Below are positions 1 through 11,431 of a stretch of 64,000 nucleotides of DNA, piece by piece. How positions within the stretch are numbered: position 1 is the first letter of the stretch; every line of letters starts with the position of its first letter. Origin of the DNA: Acanthaster planci (Eukaryota; Echinodermata; Asteroidea; Valvatida; Acanthasteridae). A program made the position numbers and the translations under genes. Location of the stretch: NCBI RefSeq assembly GCF_001949145.1, contig NW_019091363.1, positions 540,403-604,402 of the forward strand. The letters are read 5' to 3'. The notes under the pieces were generated by a model. It was not told the DNA's origin. It made no database searches and was given only the letters and a program-made list of their open reading frames with translations.

Positions 1-82
1 CCTTTGTCCAAGTTCGGAGACCCCGGCCACACATATAAACCATATGGCTCCGATTTCGGAGTCCCCGGCTGGTAGTGGTTAA
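1..82. mobile_element. Terminal fragment of a second family A element
   Basis: Reverse-complemented, the segment starts TTAACCACTACCAGCCGGGG and continues like the left end of family A. It shares its TTAA (79-82) with the element at 79-672, so two elements abut head to head. The rest of it is outside the window. Confidence 0.5.
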
Positions 83-672
83 CCACTCGGCGCCGGGGTT
101 CCTAGTACTGGAGATGTTGGCCGTATATTCATGGCAGGGGTGCCCAAAATCAGAACTAAGGAACTGAGCCTCGTAACAAAAGACCAAGCTGCTGGGACTT
201 GCCAATCAAGGTTCATATAATGTCAGCACAGAGTGCTGGCCATTAGCGGAGGTAATCAGTCATTATTTTGAAACAGTACATTGTTTGCCACTGCCAGCAC
301 GAGCGGATTATCAGCAGGGACAAAAGCCTTCTAGCATTCCAGTGATGAGTGATACAATACTGCTGCACTCTCACAGAATCTGGCTGCATTGGAAAAGACA
401 ACACCGCCATCCAGGGACACACCGGGCCAATTTCCGGAACAAAGGAAATTATGCATCATCACACAATGGGGGCTCTTTATTGGGCAGCAGGCATGACTGC
501 AATAATCAGGTGTAAATGAAGATTGCCTGCCAGACTAGCCACCAGACAGTCATTTGTGTGGGTGCACACTTCCCATAAATAAAGACACGAATCTTTGAAA
601 AATTTGGAAAACGGAAAATCCCCTACCAGCGCATCCTGCATGCGCAAACTCCAGCCGGCAAGCAGTGGTTAA
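79..672. mobile_element. About 590-bp MITE family A, copy 1
   Basis: Runs from TTAACCACTCGGCGCCGGGG to CCGGCAAGCAGTGGTTAA, with TTAA at both ends. The interior shares AACAAAAGACCAAGCTGCTGGG, CCAGTGATGAGTGATACAAT and GACAGTCATTTGTGTGGGTG with the other copies. It lies downstream of the last visible ETFDH exon, in an intron. Bases 1-82 look like the end of a second, oppositely oriented family member meeting this one at the same TTAA. Confidence 0.75.
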
Positions 673-1092
673 AATTACTTCTCAGCATTTCAGACCTGCA
701 GTCGAGTCCTTTTTTTCAAATTGAAAATTTGCCAGAATATCATAGGAAATGAAGCCTCTACATAAGTACATATATCTGGATACAAAGCTTGACATGGGAG
801 GTATGTATAAAATGTACATGTGCTTAAAAGGAAGTAGAACCTAACCTGAGCCATTTTCCAAATGTATTACAGCTTTTTGTCAAAAGCCCAAACACCCAGG
901 CAACAAGGGTTTTTTTTATGCCAAATTTGTACAACACCTTTATTTCAGAACACTTTGCAAGTAGCGAAAAGGGCTTCACTATAACTTGGTAGAATTTAAC
1001 TGAACAAGATGAAAAGAGCCCTTACTAAGTTCAATGCCTCCAAGAAAGACTCCATCTAATAAAAACCACAAACTGACTCTTTATCTTCTCAC
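673..1092. other. ETFDH intron sequence without recognised features
   Basis: This 420-bp stretch between the MITE and ETFDH exon 11 is AT-rich intron DNA. The introns between the other ETFDH exons (1276-2438, 2608-3445, 3665-4238, 4305-4767, 4915-5344, 5423-5772 and 5892-6054) likewise show no additional supported feature. Confidence 0.5.
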
Positions 1093-4000
1093 CGTGGTGT
1101 TTTAGTGTCCAAGGTTCTTTGCTCCTCCCTAGGAGGTAGAAGATGCCCGTGTAGATCATGGTTCCAAATATTCCTAGAGGACTGTTGAAGGATGGTCGGA
1201 TGTTGCGCACCGCGTAAAGCTCCTTCCATAGCCAGCTTTCCTTCAACCTGGGTTCGTACTCTTCCACATATAAACCTAGACATGTGTAAAAACAACTCAG
1301 TTATGTAGATGGGATTTGTTTATAGTTTTGTTTGCCATTCACCGGGGGGTTTCATTTTGGTATCTATGAATCTAAAACCTTCTGAATGTTTTCTTTCTTT
1401 TGGTGTTCACAGAGAAAGAAATAACTGGGTAACACAGAAGACATTGCACTTGCCAAATACTAAAGTGCCGGTTGCTAAGGATAGGACGTTTACACGTTTA
1501 AATGAAAATTTTACAGATTTTCCAAATTCCAAAGATATGTAATACAAAACTGCTGCAAACTGCTTACTGACTACAATGACCTAAAATACATATCTCAAAA
1601 TATGGAGGTCCTGAGGTTTCGATCTTAGCAGAATCTTTCTCAAAGGTAAAAAAAAAAAAGATTTTCCAAATGTTTAACAGAATCGCCTCTTTTAGTTTTT
1701 GAGGTTTGATGTTTGATTGGCGCAATCTTGCATTCCTCTTTTATTGTAAACAATGCCTGTTTTACACTTTTTTTCCCCTTTTGGCATCCATGTATTTTTG
1801 AAAAAGAAAGTGTTTTCTAAAACAATAAACACTGCTTGTTCTAAATGCCCCAACATCAATCTACATGTTTACATAGGTTGGACCCTGTGTACTGTTGAAC
1901 TATATAATTATGCACATATGAAAACACTGAGGTAGGCGGCGGCAGCTTCTGTAAAGTGTTGGCTTAACGTTTTATAAACAGTATGGGCAAATTTTTGTCA
2001 ACGATTTTCAAATCAAACGTAAATACCCGCCCTTACTGGTTGCACATTTGAGAGTACATGCACATGTAGATGATGGACAGAAACGATGAGGGAGACGGAT
2101 GGGTTTCAGAAACGTTGCATACATAAAATAATGTTGCCTGAGGGCTTGTGAAGAAGTCTTGCAAGGTTACTCGCGTGGGACTCAAACCCAATTAAGACAT
2201 TCTAGTGCCCATTTTCCAAAAACGAGCCTTCAAGGGATTGGCTAGTTAGTATCATAAATGCAGTGCGCACTGCAGAGCAAAATTACATATTTAAAAAAAT
2301 GAATCAAAAGAGTTCCGATATCACAACATTTGCGATAAAGCAACAGTGGCCTGGCTCTATTTTTCAACCCAGAATAACCTGTCCCAGACCTATTGGTGGA
2401 ATTTTTTTGGAAGGATTAGATAGTTTGACGGAGCTTACCCTGTGTTTCAGAGGTAGTGTTCTCCTGAGTGATCTTATCAAACAAGGTTTCGGCGGCCACT
2501 ATTGCACTCTTGACGGCGTTGTGGGTGCCCTTGACCTTGGCCACGTTCATGAAGCCGGGACTGCATCCGATCAGCATGCCTCCAGGGAAGGCTAGCTTGG
2601 GAACAGACTACATTAAGACAAAAGAAAGAAAATAAACAGGACTATTTTAGACAGCAAGCTATTTAACCATCTGTCTGTTGTCTTCTGGTGACAGACGGCA
2701 TAACTGTTTGAAACATTGAGTTATCGCACTGGTTGACACCTGTAACCCAACTCATCTCTCCACAAAGAGATTATTGCATCATGTAGTTACAAACCTGGGC
2801 TGATTGCTGTGTACACCGTGCAAACTTTGAATCACATGTATTTGTGCAATTTTGGTACTAGTGTGTGCGTACCACGGGGACTATAAAAATGCAAGTGCAT
2901 TCCACTTGACATCATTCTGTGGATAAAAAAGCCCTCTCTTGGTTCCTCTCAAACCTCCTGTCAATGTCGCAGGGGTTTCCTTCCTTTTATTGCCCATCAT
3001 GAAAAAAAGCAAGTAGCGAGTTGTTGAATCTAAGTTGAACTTAGATTCACAACCCATACCCTCCTTTGGGACAGAATTCTATGACTCCCATCCTAAACAA
3101 ATCTTATCTGAATAAATGCCCGACTCATATGTGAGTTCAGGAATTTTACATAATATTGGACTAGAATGTTCCATTACTGCAAACCATGGAATACAACTTT
3201 TGTTTTCTGGGTGCAACTATGATGTGCATACACGCCATGTGTGTTGGGACAAATAACTCAGTGACACCTGTTTCAAGGTGTACTTCGCATTGGGGAGATG
3301 CTAATTTTTAATAATTGGCTTAACCCTTACACCAATGTATATTCATAACACTGTGCGCTCAGTGTTTGTCCTGATGGATAACTGATGGATAACCCACCAC
3401 TCTGATCATGGGGGGATTTACTGACCAGAAATTTTCTCTACCTACCTGGTAACCGCCTTCGTTAAGTGCCCTTGCACCGTACGCGATTCTCTTGCCTCCT
3501 TCGAAGGTCGGTCTGATGGCCGGATGCTGCTTGAACTTCTGGAACTCCTTAAAGGGGCTGATGTAGGGGTTGCTGTAATCCAGGCCCAGGACAAAACCGA
3601 CGGACACTAGTGGTGCACCCTCGCCCAGGTGATAGCAAAAGGACCCACCATATAAATCTTTGCTCTGCGAGTTTGATACGCAAACAAATTGGCAAAAGGA
3701 GTTGTACTTTCCTGTGGCTTTATAAACTCAGTACCTATCAAAATTCTCCTTGCTTTACGCCAAATGCTCCTTTCGGAAAAGACCCAGTTTTGCCAGTATT
3801 TTTCTATATATTCCCTCAGGAAGAAGCTGGTATCCACATGGGAACACCGAAAGGTTTTCAGGAAGTTGCTTATGGGCAAAGCATGACATTTCCAATTAGA
3901 ATTTGATAATGCTTAATGGAAGAACTCGAAACTTACTGGTACGCAAATCTGTAATTTCAAGTCTAGTGATGTGAAATTTTACAAAACTTCAATTTTGTGA

Positions 4001-7000
4001 ATATTGCGTCATAGTGTTCACATTCACAATGTGTTAATATGATTAAAGAAAAGGTCCTTCCCAACTCTGTGAATCAATGGTGAATCAGACCTTTTCTCAA
4101 TCACACATCCTGACAAATGACAAATGGCAGAACTTGAAAGATGGAGCCAAATGTGTAGATTTCAGAGTTTGTCTAGGTGTGACTTTCAACAGCAGCGTTA
4201 AACATTATGTCTTTTGCCCTGTACAGCCAGAAACTCACCAGTGGCCATCCGACGGTGTGTTCAACTAATCCTGGGCGATGTTTGCTTGGATCCACCTCCC
4301 ACAACTGCACAATTCAAACAAAACCATCCAATTTACAACACTAGGCCGATGAATATAAGTAAAGCTCACTAACAGGGCTACATATCTGAATAATCTGTGC
4401 TTACAAGTGACTAATGAAGTTAACGCATCGTGCCCTGCTAAGCAATTTGTTTAAAAACCTACAGGACTGTCCAAAATGTAACTATGAAATAAATCTGAAA
4501 CTTTGTACTTTGTATCCACAAATTTTGAAAACGTTTTCAACTTGTGAAATGCCACATTGTAAACTTAATACAGGTATCAGGTCTGTAATGAGAAAAGAAG
4601 TTGATTTCAGCACTGCTGAGTCACACAGTTTCATTGATTGGAAGGAAAGCAAGAGAGGTTTTCAGGTTCAGTTTGCAGGTGGAAATTGTACTCTGGACAG
4701 AAAATGTTCAGTATCCCTCAAAGGTCATTTAGGGATAGCTCAACCCTGAGGCAATATTTCTGCTCACCTCTTTCAAGCCGATGCCGTATGTCTGGGGCTC
4801 ACAGTCTTTCCTTAGGTCAAACTTCTTGAACAGTTGCTTAGCGAGGTGGCCATGGCAACCCTCGGCAAAGATGGTGCACTTGGCGTGCAGCTCCATGCCT
4901 CTCTCGAATGTCGCCTGAAGTCAAACAAAACCCAAATTCACTCATATATGATTTGTCATATACGTGTACAAAGCATACATGCTGTACAGGACATAACCTC
5001 TAACATCAAACTAGCGAGATCATCAGCACCACAAGTACAGATCTCTCTCATAGGAGGCAATCTGTGTAGGAAAATTAGAACTACGTTATTGTGTTCATGC
5101 ATGCATGTTGACCTAAATATCTTTGAAATACAGAGCAGCCGATGCAAAAAATGGACATCCAAAATGCATGTGGTAATCTGTAGGAAGAGAGGTCACTTGA
5201 TAGAGACCTACTGTATCTAGTATCCTGTAGTGGAAGGCGATATTAGGTCTTGGCTGCGAATTGTTACCCTGCAGGGTAACATTGGAAAAATATTGAGCTG
5301 AGGCCTTTTAACTCATCAGGAAGCTGATATCCTGAGGTCCTTACCTTTGGTGAGCCATCCTTAGCGATTCCAACATCTGATGTGGCAATGCCTTTGACAC
5401 TGCCATCTTCATGGTACAGAATCTGCCAATATCCACATCATCAAACAAAATCAACATTCGGACACTGTTGCTTTCTTAAAGTTCTGTCAGAATTTAGAAG
5501 TCTCATTCAAACAACAGCGATCAGACTGGTTTTCAGCTTCATACATAGTGAACGCTTTCTCCTGCTGTATCATCTCCACCATTCTGTATTTGTAGGTTAC
5601 TCAAAATTTTCAAAATAGACATTTTATAAGTTAACAAATTTACTACCTGTTATTAAATCATTTGTCACACAGATGCATTCAACGTTGAATGGTGCTGAAA
5701 ATATACGAGGCTTTTTGTTTTTACCACTTCAAGGCCGAAGCTGGCTCTGACAGTAGTGATAGCAATACTCACCTCGCTGGCTGGATAGCCAGGGTAGACT
5801 TCAACCCCTAACTCCTCTGCGTGCTCACCTAACCAACGTACCACGTTACCCAACCGCACGATGTAGTTACCGTGGTTGTACATTGGTAGACCTACAACAG
5901 GAACAAAGGGGAAAACTTTACAGATCAGAAGTACACAGCATGCTGACGATTTTTATATGATGAAACTAAATACACTCTTTAGTCTAAGATAATTTGCATA
6001 AAATGCATATTCACAAATTGCTCATTTGAATGTCCCTGTGTATATCATGATTCGTAGTGATGAAATGCAAACATTGCGTTTTTTATATTCAATACGGGCG
6101 TTTCACAGTAGTGTGCCTCCAAGAGCTTGCAACGCATTGGCCAACCACAATGCACAAAATCTGTTGACCCAATGCGCGTTTGAAAATGGTTGATAAATTT
6201 TGCGAGTTGTGATTGGCCAACGCTTTACAAACTCTCGCAGGCGCTCTACTGTGAATCACCCGTATTCCAATATTCCATATTTCAATTATTTCTTCTCACT
6301 GAAATTTCTGATTGGCTTGGGATATTATCCTTTGTATTGTAAAATGCAGCAGCAATATCTTATTTTAAAAAAGAAGTCACAGCAATATTTAAAAGTAAAA
6401 AAATGGAACTTGCTAAACATGTATGCACGCTTAAGTTGCTACATTCAACCTTTCAAGGGGACCATGAACCACATGTTACAGTCAATGAGCATATGCCATG
6501 GCTACACCCGCTCCCATTACAGAATAGATTCTTCCTGCACGTCTAAGAATCATCAACAATGCATTCTTTCAAATTCAGTCCAAATTATGTGTATTCAAAC
6601 AGCAGACAGCACAATGAAAGGGCCACAGACAGCTACTCTACACATATATATATACATGTTATTTATAACTTCACCGACATGTACCTTTAAAAATTGGAAT
6701 GGGAATACGTCTCTTCTCCGTCAGGAAAGCAAACTTGTCCTCCGTAACGGGGGTGTGGAAGGGTAAGCCTTTTTCTTTCCAGTCAGGTATAAGTTCGTCA
6801 AAGGCCTTGGGCTCCACGCATGCACCGGACAGTGTATGGCCACCTGCAAAATAACACAAGACAATGGTTTTGGGGTTGTGCATGGGAAAAAAAATGATGA
6901 AAGCAATATTTCAAATTGAAATCTGAGGACTGTTAGGAATGCATTCTATTGGTGGCCATCTCTCAATCTGTCTACAGCAGAAAACAATCAGGAATCTTTT

Positions 7001-10000
7001 GGAGCTCTTTTTTTCCTGACTGCTGTGCTTGAAATTTATGAGGAGTGAAAAACTAAACCCCTAAAGTAACAAATTGCAAGAATATTGGTCTACAGCTCAA
7101 GCTGAGGCGTGTGTGAAAATCTCTTGAAGACAAAACCAGAATCAGAGTTGGTACAGCACTTGTAGATTACCATTGCCGGNATAGTGATGAAATGCAAACA
7201 TTGCGTTTTTTATATTCAATACGGGCGTTTCACAGTAGTGTGCCTCCCAGAGTTTGCAACGCATTGGCCAATCACAATGCACAAAATCTGTCGACCCAAT
7301 GCGCGTTTGAAAATGGTTGATAAATTTTGCGAGTTGTGATTGGCCAACGCTTTACAAACTCTTGGAGGTGCTCTACTGTGAATCACCCGTATTCCAATAT
7401 TCCATATTTTAATTATTTCTTCTCACTGAAATTTCTGATTGGCTTGGGATATTATCCTTTGTACGTTAAAATGCAGCAGCAATATTTTATTTTAAAAAAG
7501 AAGTCACAGCAATATTTAAAAGTAAAAAAAAATGGAACCTGCTAAACATGTATGCACGCTTCAGATGCTACATTTAACCTTTCAAGGGGACCATGAACCA
7601 CATGTTACAGTCAATGAGCATATGCCATGGCTACACCAACTCCCATTACAAAAAGACTCTTCCTGCACATCTAAGAACCATCAACAATGCATTCTTTCAA
7701 ATTCAGTCAAAATTATGTGTATTCAAACAGCAGACAGCACAATGAAAGGGCCACAGACTGCTACTGTATATATATATATATATATACATGTTACTTATAA
7801 CTTCACCTACATGTACCTTTAAAAATTGGAATGGGAATACGTCTCTTCTCCGTCAGGAAAGCAAACTTGTCCTCCGTAACGGGGGTGTGGAAGGGTAGGC
7901 CTTTTTCTTTCCAGTCAGGTATAAGTTCGTCAAAGGCCTTGGGCTCCACGCATGCACCGGACAGTGTATGGCCACCTGCAAAACAACACAAGACAATGGA
8001 TTTGGGGTTGTACATGGGAAAAAAAATGACAAAAACAATATTTCAAATTGAAATCTGAGGACTGTTAGGAATGCATTCTATTGGTGGTCGTCTCTCAATC
8101 TGTCTACAGTAGAAAACAATCAGGAATCTTTTGGAGCTCTTTTTTTCCTGACTGCTGTGCTTGAAATTTATGAGGAGTGAAAAACTAAACTCCTAAGGTA
8201 ACAAATTGCAAGAATATTGGTCTACAGCCCAAGCTGAGGCGTGTGTGAAAATCTCTTGAAGACAAAACCAGAATCAGAGTTGGTACAGCACTTGTAGATT
8301 ACTATTTTCCACAAGCCTATTGGACTTCAGAGACTGTTTCCACCAATAGCTTGTGCTCCGGCTGGTGACTTTGAACACTGTAGAGAGCACTAGTTTCACC
8401 CTGTGACTCACCGATCTCAGAGGCTTTTTCCACCACACACACCCTGAGGTCCGTTCCTTTCTCTTGGCTCAGCTGTTTGAGCTTGATGGCAGCTGCCATG
8501 CCAGCAGGCCCACCTCCCACGATCACGACATCCGCCTCGTCGGCGTAGCGCTCCATCTCCACATCTGAAGCACAAAATAACAATGCCAAGGTGCATTCTG
8601 GAATTAGCTATAGCATTAAAATACTATTGATATCAGAGGTAGGGTCAAGGTTTTCAGGAAAGATTTTGGTTTCATTAGATACAACTCCACCCAAGGGTAC
8701 CATTATCAATCTTCTTACATGGGGGGAGAGACTGGTTTAAGTAAATAAACAGTGGCTGGGCTTTAACCCCTTCTCACTGGAAAGCGGTAAGAGACGCCGT
8801 AAAAAAAGGGATCCCTCAGCCCGCTTTTCAGATATTATTCTCGGCCCACGCTCGAGCGAACATGGTGAAAGAAGGCATACCCTAGCTCTTGTATATATGG
8901 TGATTGGCCTTTGTGTGTTGCCAAGAAATGAAAAGGCTGAATTTGCATCATAATCACCAGCTTCACAATAGTCCCTACTTTGAGAAAAGGCAATGGGAAT
9001 AAGACAACGGGAAGGTGGAAGCGTGAGTAGAGCCGCATGCCACTGAGCAATGAGCCTTTTCACTGATCGAAGTGTGTAGAGCACGCAGGGCCATGAACCG
9101 AGAATTTGCGGTGTGGCAGGTGGCCTTCGTGGCCAAATGAGGCTGGAATTCTTGGAATCGGCTTTCAGAAAAAAGTCCCGGTGTCAAGGGGTTAATTAAA
9201 CTTCTACAAAACCCTCAGAAACCTCATGGTAAATTTTGAGGGTCTTGGAGGATAAGGTTAATGTACAAACTTTGCCTTTTCCATTATTTCATTCAATACA
9301 GATCTCTGTTGAATAAGTGATTCCTTTTTTATTTCATTGGGAACACTGAATAAATTAATTTAACTCAATGAAAATAAAACTACATACATTTTTTAATGTA
9401 CAAATTTAAAACTTTGATGAAATTTTCCTTAAACTCATTACTTTATTGCCACAGAGTGAAACACTGTTTTAAAGAGAAAAAAAATCCTCTTTAAAGTAAT
9501 GCCAATACAGATATACAGTATGAATGCCAATATATGACTTGAAGGAATTTATACCAACAATATGAAGCACAAATTGACTTTTTTGATTCTCGAGATTTGT
9601 ACATGTGTCTCTTTTATGCCCATGAAAAAAGACATCATTTGTTGCTGACATAAAAATGTAAGTCAACAAGTTGGATTTTGTCTTGATTTAGCAACTTATG
9701 GAGACTCTGCTTCTCTTATACAGTCTCTTCTTAGGGCCTTTGTCACAAACCTTTCCATCTTTCATCCTTTTCCCTGGGGATGACTGTGTAATGCGTTGTG
9801 ATTTTAGGTGTTGACGTTGTTGAATACAAGGTCTTGGACGTTCTCACTAATCGACAAACTGTGACATAAATACAAAACAAAAGGTTTCAATAAGGAGCAT
9901 AGCCAATTTGATGTTGGAGGTTCATATATCACATGTCTTGGAGAATAATCTAAATATATATTCCATAGCCAAAAATAACAGACACTACGTATGTCATTTC

Positions 10001-11243
10001 TAAGACAGGGTTAAATTTGTCAAGTGTGAAATCTGTGCAAAGCACCTGTAATCCTTAAACCAATCATTTAAATACAAAAAACTTGAATGCAAAGTTCTGT
10101 TAGTTTCAGGAAGACTGCACTGACATGAAAAGACAAGAAAGAGGGCAATGTGGTAAATTTTCAAATTTTGGCAATTAAAATACAACAAAATAAGACAAGT
10201 CACCCTCCACCACTCAAAATGCAAACACTAACAAAACATCGGCCTACTAAAGATTTCACTTTGATTCCAAAAATTTAGAGGACCTTACGCTTTCAGCATA
10301 TATATATATGCAAGCCCTATTTCTCAAAGGCAAAAGTGCCACTAATTATTCCCATCAGTGACATTATCAGACATCAGAAAGCAAAAATATGTCCTACAGG
10401 GTCAAATGTAGCATGGAAAAATTGAAGGATTTGTTTTACACTTGAAATTGTTCTGGCCAATCTTGTAGGGTTTGTGCGCAGGGTGTCAAATGATGTCCAG
10501 GTATGGAACTCTTTCTGTTATCAGTTTGGTGGACAGGGGTGTGAGTGGCCACGTAAAATTAAAGCTGAAAACAGCAAGCAAAAAACTGAAAAATGAAATG
10601 TAAAAGGTTCCCATACTTTTGTATAGATCAGGTGTACAAAAAGCTGAAATTCAGGGTCAACATCTAAACAAAAAAAGCTGAAATCAGCTAAAAAGCTGAA
10701 TTCTCACACCCCTGGTGGATTGTGTAACAAAAATAAACTGAGACCAAATCACAACATAACATTTGTGGATCAGTTAGGCCTTATACAGTAGACATGGTAG
10801 AGGCGCACATCACAACTTGTAAGTATGTAAGTTAAAAATAAAATTAAAATTATCAAAAATTAAACATCATCATCCTGATAACCAAACTCTGTCACCCAGG
10901 CCACTCTACGGAAATACTAATACTTTCGAGGGTATTCGTTAAAAATGTACCCTGCTATGGTTATTTTGGCCTTGTTTGGTCTGAGATACTTGGGTTATGA
11001 TTATGCAAATGCATACATGACATAACACATGATAACTGGCAAGGTTACAACACACAAGATGATGAAACTTGCAGATTGCAATTGAACATGTCGAAAGTAT
11101 TACACTTTCAAAATTCTCAACTAAATGACATTTAGATATCAATCAGTCAGAAGGGAGTTGGTATCGTGGCTTTGCCAGTTAAATTAAACTTTAAACAACA
11201 TTTTCTTACCGGTGCGACAGAAATGAGACGAGGACATCGCCAT
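1093..11243 (-). CDS. ETFDH: Electron transfer flavoprotein-ubiquinone oxidoreductase, 3' end off window
   Basis: ETFDH passes electrons from ETF (fatty-acid and amino-acid dehydrogenases) to ubiquinone at the inner mitochondrial membrane. Coding exons on the minus strand: 11210-11243, 9751-9858, 8412-8564, 7817-7975 (second copy 6685-6843), 5773-5891, 5345-5422, 4768-4914, 4239-4304, 3446-3664, 2439-2607, 1093-1275. All have GT-AG borders and consistent phase. The start is the ATG in CGCAAGATGGCG. Exons 1-2 encode a basic, Ser/Thr-rich presequence, then [15 protein letters not shown]; exon 3 has the FAD dinucleotide motif [10 protein letters not shown]. Later landmarks are [58 protein letters not shown] and [15 protein letters not shown], all closely matching vertebrate ETFDH. 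About 478 codons are visible; vertebrate proteins have about 617, so the C-terminal 4Fe-4S region lies beyond position 1. The gene is head-to-head with the HJURP-like gene. Confidence 0.97.
6055..8302. repeat. Tandem direct duplication of 1.1 kb with a single-N seam
   Basis: Positions 6055-7170 and 7182-8302 are near-identical over their whole length, including ETFDH exon 4 and both flanking intron pieces. They differ by scattered substitutions and small indels, for example a longer TA run in the second copy near 7767-7785. The joint between the copies carries the single N at 7180, preceded by about ten bases not found at the end of the second copy. Near-identity, synonymous-only coding change and an ambiguous base exactly at the junction fit two alleles joined end to end by an assembler. 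A recent real tandem duplication remains possible. Confidence 0.93.
6685..6843 (-). CDS. ETFDH: ETFDH exon 4, downstream copy of a duplicated exon
   Basis: This 159-nt exon encodes 53 residues ([20 protein letters not shown] and so on). It has the same protein sequence as the copy at 7817-7975. I see only one nucleotide difference between the two exons, a synonymous TTA/CTA leucine codon. Both copies keep an AG acceptor and a GT donor and the same phases. Because 159 is a multiple of three, splicing in both would stay in frame but would duplicate 53 residues near the FAD fold, which no ETFDH family member that I know of has. The surrounding introns are duplicated too, so this is most likely an assembly duplicate of one exon. 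Confidence 0.9.
8763..9195. mobile_element. 433-bp TTAA-flanked MITE, piggyBac-like ends
   Basis: The element begins TTAACCCCTTCTCACTGG and ends CCGGTGTCAAGGGGTTAA, giving imperfect terminal inverted repeats that start CCCCTT inside a TTAA on both sides. A TTAA target site is typical of piggyBac-type transposons. There is no coding potential for a transposase, so it is non-autonomous. It lies in ETFDH intron 2 (8565-9750). The rest of that intron shows nothing else I recognise. Confidence 0.6.
10534..10714. mobile_element. 181-bp hAT-like MITE in ETFDH intron 1
   Basis: Perfect 12-bp terminal inverted repeats, CAGGGGTGTGAG at 10534-10545 and its complement at 10703-10714, bound the segment. 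The CAGGGGTG start resembles hAT-superfamily ends. The interior repeats AAAAAGCTGAA several times and has no coding capacity. The flanks share GGTGGA, which may be a degraded target duplication. The remainder of intron 1 (9859-11209) is AT-rich with no recognised feature. Confidence 0.6.
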
Positions 11244-11431
11244 CTTGCGAGTTTTGTAATGTTTATTGGCGAAGTTCTACCGCAGAGGGCGCGTTGATGT
11301 TGTTGGCGAAGCGCCCTCTGTCATGTCGTCTGCAGTACAGCTGTGAAAGTAAAACGATGGACTTAACCGCAAGTGTGATTTTCATCTATATTTCGAGTTT
11401 TATGTTTTAAAAAAATTGACACTAGAGAATT
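11244..11431. promoter_or_regulatory. Divergent promoter of ETFDH and the HJURP-like gene
   Basis: Only 188 bp separate the two start codons. The interval holds a perfect inverted pair, CAGAGGGCGC at 11283-11292 and GCGCCCTCTG at 11311-11320, resembling the core of a CTCF site. The ETFDH start codon lies inside CAAGATGGCG, which matches the YY1 core AAGATGGCG. I see no clear TATA box. Transcription start sites cannot be placed from sequence, so the 5' UTRs lie somewhere inside the interval. Confidence 0.6.

Noticed and set aside
6890-6925. C/D-box snoRNA (TGATGA followed by CTGA)
   Set aside because: The boxes are only about 25 bases apart and no terminal stem is seen.
6200-7822. Open frames of up to 188 codons upstream of each ETFDH exon 4 copy
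   Set aside because: Both lie in the duplicated intron, are rich in TA and GT repeats, and match no family.
6685-7975. ETFDH exon 4 copies as mutually exclusive exons
   Set aside because: The encoded residues are identical, so there is no protein choice to make, and the seam N points to an assembly cause.
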